A DNA stretch of 64,000 nucleotides from Sphingobacterium sp. lm-10 (GCF_023554555.1 NZ_JAMJWC010000001.1:1798001-1862000), one strand, 5' to 3'; positions 16,477-24,314 are shown, counted from the first letter of the stretch. Notes: generated from the letters alone by a model not told the origin. Numbers and translations: made by a program.

Positions 16477-16848
16477 CTAGAAAGGTAGATCGTCGTCTTC
16501 GGCGATAGTCTCTGCCGGAGCGGAGTTACTGCCTTGTGACCAATCTTTCACATTGCCCAAAATCGGCTGATGATCATTAATCCATTTCTCATTGTCTTTA
16601 TTGGCTTTGTATACCTCAGTAGGCAATGATTTTGCGATAAACCCATTCTGGCCATACTGATCCTGCTCCTCGCGAATCACTACACGGACATCCATATAAA
16701 CGGCACCATCTTTTTCGGTCATGCTGTTTCCATCGATTGGAAGCAAAACACATTTTACCATCTCTCCAGCCTTATTCTTTTTATCAACGATAACAGCCTG
16801 AGGCAATTTTGTTAGGGCAATTGACCCTGTTAATGTTCTATTCGACAT
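16477..16848 (-). CDS. SSB-like single-strand DNA-binding protein
   Basis: 123 residues. The tail ETIAEDDDLPF is the acidic tip by which SSB recruits partner proteins, and the body has the beta-rich composition of an OB fold (GSIALTKLPQAVIVD, VYMDVRVVIREEQD). It is much shorter than cellular SSB, and the OB fold match is weak, so the assignment rests on the tail and on the replication-gene context. It lies between a nuclease/coiled-coil pair and the helicase. Confidence 0.75.
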   Translation of the reverse strand: MSNRTLTGSIALTKLPQAVIVDKKNKAGEMVKCVLLPIDGNSMTEKDGAVYMDVRVVIREEQDQYGQNGFIAKSLPTEVYKANKDNEKWINDHQPILGNVKDWSQGSNSAPAETIAEDDDLPF

Positions 16849-16895
16849 CTTTATTTAGTTTTTAATTATACAATTCTATTATGGTAGAACACCGC

Positions 16896-16911
16896 AACAC
16901 ACTAGTGTGTT
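16896..16911. promoter_or_regulatory. 16-bp perfect palindrome
   Basis: AACACACTAGTGTGTT is its own reverse complement and lies between the 28-residue ORF and the SSB-like gene, about 50 bases before the latter. It may be a regulator site or a small RNA hairpin. Confidence 0.4.
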
Positions 16912-16997
16912 TACTGGTTGTTTTTTGGTTTACGTTCTCTATACCCGATTGACCGAAAAACCACTAGCACAACAATTATTTTAATGAGTATTACCAT
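16911..16997 (-). CDS. 28-residue membrane microprotein
   Basis: The ATG overlaps the stop of the coiled-coil protein gene as TAATG, a strong sign of coupled translation. The product begins MVILIKIIVVLVVF, one short hydrophobic helix, followed by a basic tail (RSIGYRERKPKNNQ). Too short for most gene finders. Function unknown. Confidence 0.5.
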   Translation of the reverse strand: MVILIKIIVVLVVFRSIGYRERKPKNNQ

Positions 16998-18160
16998 TAC
17001 GCTACCTTTCTTTTGGTGGCTCGAGCAACTGCTTTATATTTCGGCTCGTAGGTAACACCAGAATGAGTAATCATTTCTCCAGTTGCTTTAGCCTGGCGTT
17101 CGGCAAATGCTGCCATTTGATCGAGCTTTATCTTGCCCAATCCATCCGCACCGGTACCGCTATTTGTTAGATAGTATTCTACCACCGCACGCCAGCCATC
17201 GATGCTACCCACTACCATCGAATAAGACTCAATCGCCTTGGGCGATTCCACTTCGCGATTAGCCTGAGCTACCATAACGGTAACTGTCGCTGCCTGCTTA
17301 GCTTTAGCAGCATCTGCATCTGCTTTTTGCTGGGCGGCAAGTTGGGCAGCAGCGGCTTCCTGCTCTTGTTTGCGAGCAAGCTCAGCAGCCGCTTTACTCT
17401 CGGCCACTCCGGCTTCCAATTCTGCGCGACGCTGTGGGATTAGCGATAGCAGATATTCTGCATATTTGGTTATTTCTGCTGTAAAATGATCAGCACATGC
17501 ATCAAAGCGTTCTTGTGTGCGCACCTCTGCGATCAGCTCAGCATCGCCAACCAATGCAATGGTATTCCAAGATTCATCTGATAGCGCGGCTCCCACGAAT
17601 TGCTCTAGTACTTCCTTTGCTTCATCAATTTGGCCGAGTGTCGCTCCGCTATACACCGTGAGCATAGTCTGCTTAACGTTAGTCAAGTGAGCTGCATAAC
17701 CATTACGTAGTTGAGCCTCCAGCTGCGCGATATCATCTATTCGCTTTTGCTTTGCGGCCAGCTCTGCCTGTTCTTTGGCTCGTGCTGCAGCAGCTTCTTC
17801 CGCATGTATTTTGGCAGACTTATCGCGCAGCTGCTGGATTGGATCGTAAAGCTCTTTACCCAACGTATTTTCAATACCGGTAAATGCTTTGATAAATGCA
17901 TGCGCCTTCTCGGTGAATGGTTTGCGCTGCTCTTCGATATGCTTAACCGCCTTTTTTGCAGATACCTGCCAGTTCATCAATTCCTCATCCAGTTCCTTGG
18001 GGAGTTTAGCGCCATTGGCAGCTGCTTTGGCGAGCAAAGCGACCTGCTTAGCGCGATACTTTTCTTGGAAACCTACAGCAATATGATAAACAGATCCTGC
18101 ACTTTGCAGGTCTGTTTGAGTGAATGGCATGATCGCCGTGTTCGGTTGAGTGGTACTCAT
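16997..18160 (-). CDS. Coiled-coil recombination accessory protein (DUF1351-like)
   Basis: 387 residues. Long Ala/Gln/Lys/Glu-rich coiled coils occupy about 30-150 and 230-290 (EEAAAARAKEQAELAAKQKR). A compact C-terminal domain has SIDGWRAVVEYYL and IKLDQMAAFAERQAKA, which resembles DUF1351 proteins that sit beside phage exonuclease/RecT genes. The stop is 3 bases before the nuclease gene's ORF partner and the ATG of a microprotein overlaps its own stop. The proposed role is modulation of end-processing; direct evidence is context only. Confidence 0.65.
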   Translation of the reverse strand: MSTTQPNTAIMPFTQTDLQSAGSVYHIAVGFQEKYRAKQVALLAKAAANGAKLPKELDEELMNWQVSAKKAVKHIEEQRKPFTEKAHAFIKAFTGIENTLGKELYDPIQQLRDKSAKIHAEEAAAARAKEQAELAAKQKRIDDIAQLEAQLRNGYAAHLTNVKQTMLTVYSGATLGQIDEAKEVLEQFVGAALSDESWNTIALVGDAELIAEVRTQERFDACADHFTAEITKYAEYLLSLIPQRRAELEAGVAESKAAAELARKQEQEAAAAQLAAQQKADADAAKAKQAATVTVMVAQANREVESPKAIESYSMVVGSIDGWRAVVEYYLTNSGTGADGLGKIKLDQMAAFAERQAKATGEMITHSGVTYEPKYKAVARATKRKVA

Positions 18161-18163
18161 GAT

Positions 18164-19261
18164 CTAAAACGGTAAAGGGTTAGGGGTTGGTTCGATAAGC
18201 GAAGTAGAGCCTGCCTTTGCAGTTGGCCGGATTATTGGCTCCATATCCGGTGAAGCATGCCCAAACTTGCGGCCGACATATTCACCGATTCCTTCTTTAC
18301 GAATTACGCCAGACAAACCCCGCCCGCGATCCGCAATCGAAAAAGTGCCGCCAATACTGGTGTAGGTTTTACCTTGTGCTTTGGATGCATATCGAATATC
18401 AGCCAAAGTCATTACCGCATCAACCTCAGCAGTGGTGATATCGCCAGTCCAATCTTTAAAATTGTAGGTTGGCGTATCACCTCGCCATTCTTTAGGTGAC
18501 CAGTTACATGCAGCATCCAACGGAAGATCTGGAAAATTCTCTTCCCAAAGCTGGCGCTCTGCTTCTAACTGTAGGCCATTGGTACGATAGAATCCATGAC
18601 GACCTGATTTAAAGTTGATGATTGCACGGATCTGGCGAGGCACTTTACATTCTTTTGGTTGCCCTTTTCTAGGGCCGGACTTATACACCTCAGTATCTGA
18701 GAATCCATCAACCTGAATAGTCATATTGCAGACCAAATCTATGAGCGTACCGTATCCTCGATCACTTAGCAAAACGTATTCAATACCCAGTGGTACTATA
18801 TTGTAGTCTATGTAGAATTGGATGAATGCCGCTAGGTCATTGCGTAGCTTTTCCGGCCATTCTTTTGTATCGGGTTGATAGTAATTCTCTGCGGATAGGT
18901 AATCTTCCACGACGAACTCGACGCGATCAAAGTCATATTCGCCATTGATTAGGAACTTTCCTATTTCTAAATGCATCATGGTACCGTAATGCTGACTAAG
19001 TTCCAGCAAACGGCCAGCTTCTTTTAAACCGTGCTTCACGTACCATTCAAGCAATGGCTGCTCCATAGGCGCGCACGCATTAATGGCTGTGGTAAGGCTA
19101 GTGTACAAACGCAAAGGGGATTCTACCGGTGCGCCATCTTGATTTAGTCGAATGTAGCTACGACCTTGGCCAAAGTTTACACGACCTACTTTATAATTGG
19201 GTAAACGGAGGGCTTGATCGTTAAACCAGTCCGTGCTTATATTTTCGAATGTAATTGACAT
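18164..19261 (-). CDS. PD-(D/E)XK family nuclease
   Basis: 365 residues. The conserved set is E161 (GIEYVLLSD), D175 in YGTLIDLVC, K218 in IINFKSG and Q231-x-E233 in GLQLEAE, with an upstream H97 in GTMMHLEIG. This is the RecB/lambda-exo-like arrangement of metal-dependent nucleases. In phages such proteins resect DNA ends for annealing or recombination. It is flanked by the gp3-like and coiled-coil genes, 3 bases from each neighbour, so one operon is likely. A C-terminal extension of about 90 residues has no known fold. Confidence 0.8.
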   Translation of the reverse strand: MSITFENISTDWFNDQALRLPNYKVGRVNFGQGRSYIRLNQDGAPVESPLRLYTSLTTAINACAPMEQPLLEWYVKHGLKEAGRLLELSQHYGTMMHLEIGKFLINGEYDFDRVEFVVEDYLSAENYYQPDTKEWPEKLRNDLAAFIQFYIDYNIVPLGIEYVLLSDRGYGTLIDLVCNMTIQVDGFSDTEVYKSGPRKGQPKECKVPRQIRAIINFKSGRHGFYRTNGLQLEAERQLWEENFPDLPLDAACNWSPKEWRGDTPTYNFKDWTGDITTAEVDAVMTLADIRYASKAQGKTYTSIGGTFSIADRGRGLSGVIRKEGIGEYVGRKFGHASPDMEPIIRPTAKAGSTSLIEPTPNPLPF

Positions 19262-19264
19262 GGG

Positions 19265-19576
19265 TTAGTCCTCCTGTTGTTTTTGATTTTCGCAATTGTA
19301 TTGGGTTTCAAATTCTCTCCAATAATCTTTTAGTTTATCCCAATGAGTATCCTCAATGGATTCAATAAATGAATCATGTAATTCGCTAGGAGATTCAGCA
19401 AACACTACGCTTCCATTGCTTGATTCAAGACATTTTCTCGAAATAACAGCATGACAATACTCTCCAAAAAATGTAAAATTGAATTGGATAGAAACTAACT
19501 GATTATCTTCACTCACTACATTTTCTTCTAGATAATGTAGTTTCAGGTTTTTTGATAGATTTACTTGCAGATCCAT
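19265..19576 (-). CDS. Small phage protein of unknown function
   Basis: 103 residues, acidic, with alternating beta-like stretches (LVSIQFNFTFFGEYCHAVI) and a C-terminal helix DTHWDKLKDYWREFE. No membrane segment or metal cluster. It ends 3 bases before the nuclease and its start overlaps the stop of the gp3-like gene. Function unknown. Confidence 0.65.
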   Translation of the reverse strand: MDLQVNLSKNLKLHYLEENVVSEDNQLVSIQFNFTFFGEYCHAVISRKCLESSNGSVVFAESPSELHDSFIESIEDTHWDKLKDYWREFETQYNCENQKQQED

Positions 19577-20358
19577 TACTTCACCTCCTCCGGTTCTACA
19601 TCCTCAACTGCATTCGCACCGTTCGCACTCCCCGACCCCAGCTGCAACAGACTCCCAGATGTGATCATATTTGTCGTAAGCCGGTTCAAGTCTGCTCCTG
19701 ATTCCACATAAGCCCGTACCGCCTCAATAGTTTCTTCTGTAAAATTTGGTACCAGTTGAACTATTGGGTAGTTCTTTGCCATTCCTGGGGAATAGGATTG
19801 AACTTTCTTCACCATTAATGAAAACGGAAATCCAATTATCGAACCGCTGCGCTCCATAACCATATCAAATGCCTTGACTATCGAAGGAATTGTTGTCTCC
19901 TTAGCCTTCGTAGAAAACGTCCAATAACCCAAAATCCCCTTCATTTCAAGCAGTACAAAACGAAGTGTTAATGTTCGTGCCCATCCTTTGATTGCCTTCA
20001 CTCGTGGATCATCCTTTGGTACATCGGCGATATATCCGCCTTTACGATCAGCACCACCGGTGGCATCCCATATGGTGAAAGTCTCTCCATTACCATATCC
20101 CCAACGCTTGCCCTTCTCCCAGGCTTCGAACTGTTCATTACATACCTCTGAAAGGTCGTTCGATACAAAAGCTACGTGTAATTCTGTAGGTTTTTCTCCA
20201 AATAGATTGTGGAATCTATTTGCAAAATCTCCGGTAGCCCGGAAATAGTCTAATGATGTAGGTAATCCTCTCTGTGATTTCTCCCCTACTTTAATTCTGC
20301 CGATTTCGGGTAATGTACTGCCTTGCTGCACACCCCGTGACGAAATACGTCCCTTCAT
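19576..20358 (-). CDS. gp3-like protein (recombination directionality factor-like)
   Basis: 260 residues. The N-terminal LPEIGRIKVGEK, then PTSLDYFRATGDF and FHNLFGEKPTEL pattern matches what I know of the phiC31 gp3-like family (a GRIxxG start, a TFR/YFR-T block and a YGG/FGE block), followed by a long EQFEAWEKGKRWGYGNGET stretch. In phiC31 gp3 switches a serine integrase to excision. Here the integrase is a tyrosine recombinase, so the name refers to the family only; the neighbours are replication and recombination genes, which suggests a general DNA-processing role. The leader copy 3 lies upstream. Confidence 0.55.
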   Translation of the reverse strand: MKGRISSRGVQQGSTLPEIGRIKVGEKSQRGLPTSLDYFRATGDFANRFHNLFGEKPTELHVAFVSNDLSEVCNEQFEAWEKGKRWGYGNGETFTIWDATGGADRKGGYIADVPKDDPRVKAIKGWARTLTLRFVLLEMKGILGYWTFSTKAKETTIPSIVKAFDMVMERSGSIIGFPFSLMVKKVQSYSPGMAKNYPIVQLVPNFTEETIEAVRAYVESGADLNRLTTNMITSGSLLQLGSGSANGANAVEDVEPEEVK

Positions 20359-20425
20359 TCTTTGTTAGAGTTTAATGGGCCATTGCCCGGTTTTTAATAG
20401 CGCTTTAGTTTGCCTCCCGCTGCGC
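20359..20425 (-). promoter_or_regulatory. Phage early leader motif, copy 3
   Basis: GCGGGAGGCAAA (minus strand, plus 20409-20420), a GGGC/GCCC hairpin (20377-20388), then CTCTAACAAAGA directly before the ATG at 20358. The GGGAGGCAA and CTCTAACAA words are shared with copies 1 and 2, while the paired region differs. Confidence 0.5.
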
Positions 20426-20432
20426 ATTTTCA

Positions 20433-20546
20433 TTAAATTAAATCAGCCGCTTCTGCATCTTCTCTGATTTCCGATACTGCTTTGCGAATATCACGGATCT
20501 CGAATAGCAATTGTTCGAGAATCTCTCTTATTTGTTCCTTGGTCAT
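20433..20546 (-). CDS. 37-residue helical phage protein
   Basis: The frame starts MTKEQIREILEQLLFEIRDI and continues as an amphipathic charged helix to ADLI, 37 residues, 4 bases after the preceding gene's stop. The heptad pattern suggests a small coiled-coil. It is real-looking by position and codon use; its function is unknown. Confidence 0.55.
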   Translation of the reverse strand: MTKEQIREILEQLLFEIRDIRKAVSEIREDAEAADLI

Positions 20547-20550
20547 TTGT

Positions 20551-20835
20551 TCACGTTATTTTAATATGTCCAACCATTTTTTCACCAGAGTTCAGCGCTT
20601 GCAAATCCACTTTGCTGAGCTCGCGCTTTGTTGACCCAAATACATCTTGACGGTAATTCAGCTGTCCCGATTGCAACCATCTATCTACACGTGCTTTGCC
20701 GTATCTTTTGCAAGCATAGGTATAAGAAACATTCTCACGTTCCAGACCCGCTTCAACTAACGCTGCTTTTGCGCCTACCTTTGCAGCTTCTTTGAGCATA
20801 GCCGCTAACCCTATATCCATTGGTATCGTATTCAT
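20551..20835 (-). CDS. Small phage protein, possible excisionase-like HTH
   Basis: 94 residues with the ATG at 20835, which shares its A with the upstream TAA (TAATG), rather than the longer 100-residue form. The segment VSYTYACKRYGKARVDRWLQ resembles the helix-turn-helix of excisionase/MerR-type small DNA binders (Y-x-x-A-xx-YG-x-x-x-V-x-RW). It could be the directionality factor for the tyrosine integrase, but this is a guess from motif and position. Confidence 0.6.
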   Translation of the reverse strand: MNTIPMDIGLAAMLKEAAKVGAKAALVEAGLERENVSYTYACKRYGKARVDRWLQSGQLNYRQDVFGSTKRELSKVDLQALNSGEKMVGHIKIT

Positions 20836-21080
20836 TATTCTTCCCTCCAACATCTAAAGTTTGCAACATCGTTTGGATCACGTCTTACGGTGAATTTCTT
20901 TTCGCTCATGGGTAGATTGGTGGTTGGATTGATTCGGTGGAATAAATTCCAAGCCTCCTGACGAGCTTGTTTCTCTCTACCATATTCAATCGGAAACGAT
21001 TGCCCGACCTCCAATTTTTCCATGATGCCTCCCAGTTTCGTTTTAACTGGCGATGGCACCTTATCAGTTATCTCAATCAT
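20835..21080 (-). CDS. First early phage protein, unknown function
   Basis: 81 residues; the segment KLEVGQSFPIEYGREKQARQE followed by KKFTVRRDPNDVANFRCWR is beta-hairpin-like and is similar in feel to small phage proteins with a C-terminal RVWR/CWR end. It is the first gene after the early promoter at 21173-21202 and is translationally coupled to the next. No family name. Confidence 0.65.
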   Translation of the reverse strand: MIEITDKVPSPVKTKLGGIMEKLEVGQSFPIEYGREKQARQEAWNLFHRINPTTNLPMSEKKFTVRRDPNDVANFRCWREE

Positions 21081-21172
21081 CTTTTTTGTTCATTTTTGTT
21101 TCTAATTAAGTTCTTGGTACACACATTGCACAAAGGCAGTTTAAAATGTTATATTTGTTTGACTTGACAATA

Positions 21173-21237
21173 CAAAGATAGATAACATTATGAACATTCA
21201 AAACATTTAAGATATTTATTGTTTTAAATGTTTTGAA
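21173..21237. promoter_or_regulatory. Divergent early/repressor operator
   Basis: The leftward promoter is TTTG (21202-21199) - 18 bases - TATCTTTG (21180-21173), minus strand. Three plus-strand AACATT units at 21184, 21193 and 21202 are spaced 9 bases, and a 14-bp perfect inverted repeat, TTCAAAACATTTAA (21197-21210) with its complement at 21224-21237, is centred at 21217. It lies between the early operon and the repressor gene, the usual place of CI-type operators. The rightward repressor promoter is not clearly consensus. Confidence 0.7.
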
Positions 21238-21292
21238 TAAACAGCTAATTCTTTGGCAGTCAACCGAATAATTTTAGCACATATACACACAC

Positions 21293-22054
21293 ATGTTACA
21301 TAAAGGGCAATTTTTGAAATCCCTCTTGAAAAAATATCGCGTTAGACAAGAAGATCTGACCGATAGAGATCGTGAGGGCTACATAGGTTTTAGTAGAGGT
21401 GTTCTTATTAATCTATTGAAAAACGGTGATTTTCAGAAAGATGATGACATTGCTAAAGTTAGAGCTGTGGTTAACGCAATACCTCTTACATCTGAGGAAG
21501 AGGAAATTGTATTGCCAAAGGTCTCAGCCAGCAACGCCAAAGCAATCGGAGAGATCAAGCAAGCTCCAACTGATCAGGGTCTCAAAGAGATCAGTCCTGG
21601 TTATTACCTATTAACCGCGGAATTGATACCAATTCATGCACAAGCGGGCTATCTATTGGGATATCAAGATCAAGAATACATCGACACTCTACCTCTATAT
21701 ACTACTACTGTGAATAAATATGTAACCGGAACATACAAGTTTATTGAAGCATCAGGAGATAGCATGGACAATGGAGATATTCGCGAAGCCATTCCAGATG
21801 GTACTGTGATGTTGTGTAGGGAGGTCAGCCGTCAATATTGGCAGAGTAAGTTGCATACTCACTCTTGGCCTAACTTCGTATTCGTTCATCGACAAGAGGG
21901 CATAGTTGTTAAACAAGTCGCCAAGCAAGATTTAGAAAACGGAATACTAACACTTCGTTCGTTAAACCCTAATAAAGATAAGTACCCAGATTACGAGATT
22001 AAAATGGATGATCTGATCCAGATTTACAATGTAGTGAAAAGAGTACTAGAATAA
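21293..22054 (+). CDS. LexA/CI-type self-cleaving phage repressor
   Basis: 253 residues. The C-terminal half is a peptidase S24 domain: the catalytic serine is in EASGDSMDNGD (S157) and the lysine in IVVKQV (about K207). A matching self-cleavage bond is Ala118-Gly119 in HAQAGYLLGY. The N-terminal part (about 1-60) should be the DNA-binding domain although the helix-turn-helix is weak (EDLTDRDREGYIGFSRGVLINLL). The role is maintenance of lysogeny and SOS-induced induction, binding the AATGTT operators at 21173-21237 and perhaps at 12192-12229. Confidence 0.85.
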   Translation: MLHKGQFLKSLLKKYRVRQEDLTDRDREGYIGFSRGVLINLLKNGDFQKDDDIAKVRAVVNAIPLTSEEEEIVLPKVSASNAKAIGEIKQAPTDQGLKEISPGYYLLTAELIPIHAQAGYLLGYQDQEYIDTLPLYTTTVNKYVTGTYKFIEASGDSMDNGDIREAIPDGTVMLCREVSRQYWQSKLHTHSWPNFVFVHRQEGIVVKQVAKQDLENGILTLRSLNPNKDKYPDYEIKMDDLIQIYNVVKRVLE

Positions 22055-22074
22055 ACAATACGCATTTACACAAA

Positions 22075-22398
22075 ATGAGCACAGATTTTACAGAAGTAGG
22101 AAAGCTTATTGCCAGCTTTCGGCATGACCAAGGTTGGACTGCTGAGGAACTAAAGTCCAAATTAGGTATATCAACAGTAACACTTTCCAGAATCGAAAAT
22201 GGTAAACAAGGACCAAACGCCGGAGTAATTAAAAAGCTTTCGGAGTTAGGTATGGATGTAGCGGATCTAACATACGCTTCACGGTTCCATAGTAAAGAGC
22301 AATCTCTATCATACCGTTTAGCCGAAGTTGAAAATAAGTTAGCCTTGGTAGAGCAACAACTATCGAAGGTTATGAAGGCTCTTGATCAGAAGTCTTGA
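22075..22398 (+). CDS. XRE-family regulator
   Basis: 107 residues. Residues about 8-60 are a classical HTH_XRE domain (LIASFRHDQGWTAEELKSKLGISTVTLSRIENGKQGP), followed by a coiled coil (AEVENKLALVEQQLSKVMKAL) probably for dimerisation. It starts 20 bases after the repressor stop and so is probably co-transcribed with it. Its last 29 bases overlap the 3' end of the integrase gene in the opposite direction. Confidence 0.85.
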   Translation: MSTDFTEVGKLIASFRHDQGWTAEELKSKLGISTVTLSRIENGKQGPNAGVIKKLSELGMDVADLTYASRFHSKEQSLSYRLAEVENKLALVEQQLSKVMKALDQKS

Positions 22399-23608
22399 TA
22401 TAATCCTCAACTGCTTTAATTACTCCCAATTGCACCTTGTGCACTACCGACCAATCAGGATCAATGTATACATCGGTGATATCGGCACCGGTCTTATGAT
22501 TTAAAGCAATAGATACTTCCTCTTTACTAAATTTGCAAACCTGACGCGCGATATTAGCAAAAGTGTGTCTAGCATAATACATAGTGCATTTAAAACCTAT
22601 CTTTTCCGAGATTGACTTCCAGCCATAGTAAAGGATAGTATTCAATGAGTGAACTGTATTATGTCTTTTTTGGATCTGACCACCATATTTCTCAATAAGC
22701 GGCTTCAACTGATCAGGGATTAAAACATTTATTACCGCGCCATCTTTTCTTTGACGCATAACTTTCACACGTCGATATTCTAAGCTATTGCCCACGATAG
22801 GATTGTTCAAATAGGTATGCATATCCTTTGTATTCATTCCGCACATCATAAAGGAGATTATAAACATATCTTTCGCTAACACTTCATATTGGGTTTCGGG
22901 ATTGTATTTCATTATTGCGGCGATATTAGGCAAACTTAGATTTCGTTTTAAAGTAACCTCCGCATTCATTTTCTTGTAATTTTCAAAGGGATTGACAGGC
23001 ACAGGAAAATGATTTATAGATGCATCATTTTTTTCATCTCTAAGCTTCTTGTAGAAAGCTTTGAACTGGGACATATATCCATTGATGGTATTAACGGCCA
23101 AAGGCTTTCCATTAGACAATTTCAACTTCATTAAGTAGGATTCGAAATCCTTAACAAAGGTTGAATTGATATGGATTGCAGTAAGAGATTCTCGATTGGT
23201 AAAAGACTTTAAATGTGTAAGGACAGATTTTACAAACTTCGATTTAGTTGATTGTCCTTTTTCAAGGCAATAGTCATATTCTTTCTGAAGCTCCGAAAAT
23301 ATTTCAATCGCACTATGTGTTTCGCGAGATGAGCGAACTAAATAATCTTTCAAATCTGAAGAAGTCATGTAATTCACTCTGGTACCTAATCCAGTAATCA
23401 AATCTCTATATTGAGATAACCTGGAAGCGAAATACCTTTCTATATAAGATTGTTTCAATTTTCCAGCGCGATCTAGATACGTTTTATCGACAAAAGCATG
23501 AGTTTCAATATATGTTGTGGATGAATGTAGGTTGATAGCTAATTTCACATTCCACGTTCCGTCCTTCTTCTTATGATGCTTTAAAACTACAGCTCTTACC
23601 GTCGCCAT
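22370..23608 (-). CDS. Tyrosine recombinase (phage integrase)
   Basis: 412 residues. It has the Bacteroidota layout: N-terminal arm-type binding region, SAM-like core-binding domain (about 100-200) and catalytic C-terminal domain. Catalytic signs are MRQRKDGA, YYARHTFANIA (the C-terminal Arg box, where the usual HxxR His is Tyr), LNHKTG (His) and DVYID with the nucleophile Tyr. The first Arg box is CGMNTKDM, where Asn replaces the usual Arg, as seen in a subgroup of Bacteroidota integrases. It marks the right end of the prophage. The 3' end overlaps the XRE gene. Confidence 0.9.
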   Translation of the reverse strand: MATVRAVVLKHHKKKDGTWNVKLAINLHSSTTYIETHAFVDKTYLDRAGKLKQSYIERYFASRLSQYRDLITGLGTRVNYMTSSDLKDYLVRSSRETHSAIEIFSELQKEYDYCLEKGQSTKSKFVKSVLTHLKSFTNRESLTAIHINSTFVKDFESYLMKLKLSNGKPLAVNTINGYMSQFKAFYKKLRDEKNDASINHFPVPVNPFENYKKMNAEVTLKRNLSLPNIAAIMKYNPETQYEVLAKDMFIISFMMCGMNTKDMHTYLNNPIVGNSLEYRRVKVMRQRKDGAVINVLIPDQLKPLIEKYGGQIQKRHNTVHSLNTILYYGWKSISEKIGFKCTMYYARHTFANIARQVCKFSKEEVSIALNHKTGADITDVYIDPDWSVVHKVQLGVIKAVEDYIKTSDQEPS

Positions 23609-24014
23609 TATTGTAAATTATTTGTAAATCAAATTTACAAATAATAGTCAGCTTACAGGAACATTATAGCGTTACAAGGTTTAAAAATTGCTCGATAATG
23701 CTGCTGTGAACACTAAAAAAGGGAAAGTGAAATTTCAAAACTTGTATCTTCAAATAGACTCAAATAATCCTAATAATTGTATAATAAAAAAAATGGACTG
23801 ACTTTCTGTATGAGAATAGCGGCTGCTGAAATCTATGTTCCTCTACCGATGTTGTGCCCTTTCTAAGATCAAATTGTGACCGTTCACAAAGGTCTTAAAT
23901 ACATTAAGAATATACTAGTAAATAGCAGAAAACATTACCTCCATCTCCTTTCGAAAAAGATTTAATACAAAAAACTACTCCGACTTAATAAGTAGTGGTG
24001 GTGTAGTACCCTAC
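23609..24014. other. Prophage/host junction region without genes
   Basis: No ORF of note. A 13-bp perfect inverted repeat ATTATTTGTAAAT (23617-23629) with its complement at 23633-23645 and a 3-base spacer lies just before the integrase start and may be an integrase or excisionase arm site or an autoregulatory operator. TTGTGACCGTTCACAA (23874-23889) is a second inverted repeat. The attR core should be here, but the matching attL is outside the window, so it cannot be placed. Confidence 0.4.
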
Positions 24015-24045
24015 TAAAAGCAAAAGCCTCCTGAAAAAGGAGGCT
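24015..24045 (-). terminator. Terminator of small membrane protein gene
   Basis: On the minus strand AGCCTCC (24045-24039), a 7-base loop and GGAGGCT (24031-24025) followed by TTTTGCTTTTAG. Lies about 40 bases after the gene ending at 24084. Confidence 0.8.
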
Positions 24046-24083
24046 CTCTATGCTGACTCATGTACTAATTACTTTTCCGGACG

Positions 24084-24314
24084 TTAGTCGTGTCCTTCTG
24101 TTTTCACAATCTTATTGTAGATGCCTAACAGCAAAAAAGGTGCTGCCCACTGGCCTACAAATAATGCGTTTTTGTCTTTGCATAAACATTTCAGTGTTAG
24201 TGATGCTCCCATGGCAGCCACTGCCGCAATAAGGAATGTAGCAGATGGGATTTTAGAGGTTACGCTCTCTATCTTCTTGGTTACTTGTCCTTCATTTCCT
24301 GTTTCTAAAGCCAT
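24084..24314 (-). CDS. Small membrane protein of unknown function
   Basis: 76 residues. A charged N-terminal stretch (GNEGQVTKKIESVTSK) leads into a hydrophobic segment about 25-42 (ATFLIAAVAAMGASLTL), a short CLCKDKN loop and a second hydrophobic segment (FVGQWAAPFLLLGIY). Two short membrane helices are likely. Comparable small proteins occur in Bacteroidota genomes without a known role. It has its own terminator and is probably the first host gene beside the prophage. Confidence 0.65.
   Translation of the reverse strand: MALETGNEGQVTKKIESVTSKIPSATFLIAAVAAMGASLTLKCLCKDKNALFVGQWAAPFLLLGIYNKIVKTEGHD

Noticed and set aside
23874-23889. Crp-like palindrome TTGTGACCGTTCACAA
   Set aside because: Spacing between the half-sites is 4, not 6 as in Crp sites, and no promoter is near. 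Kept only as a note on the junction region.
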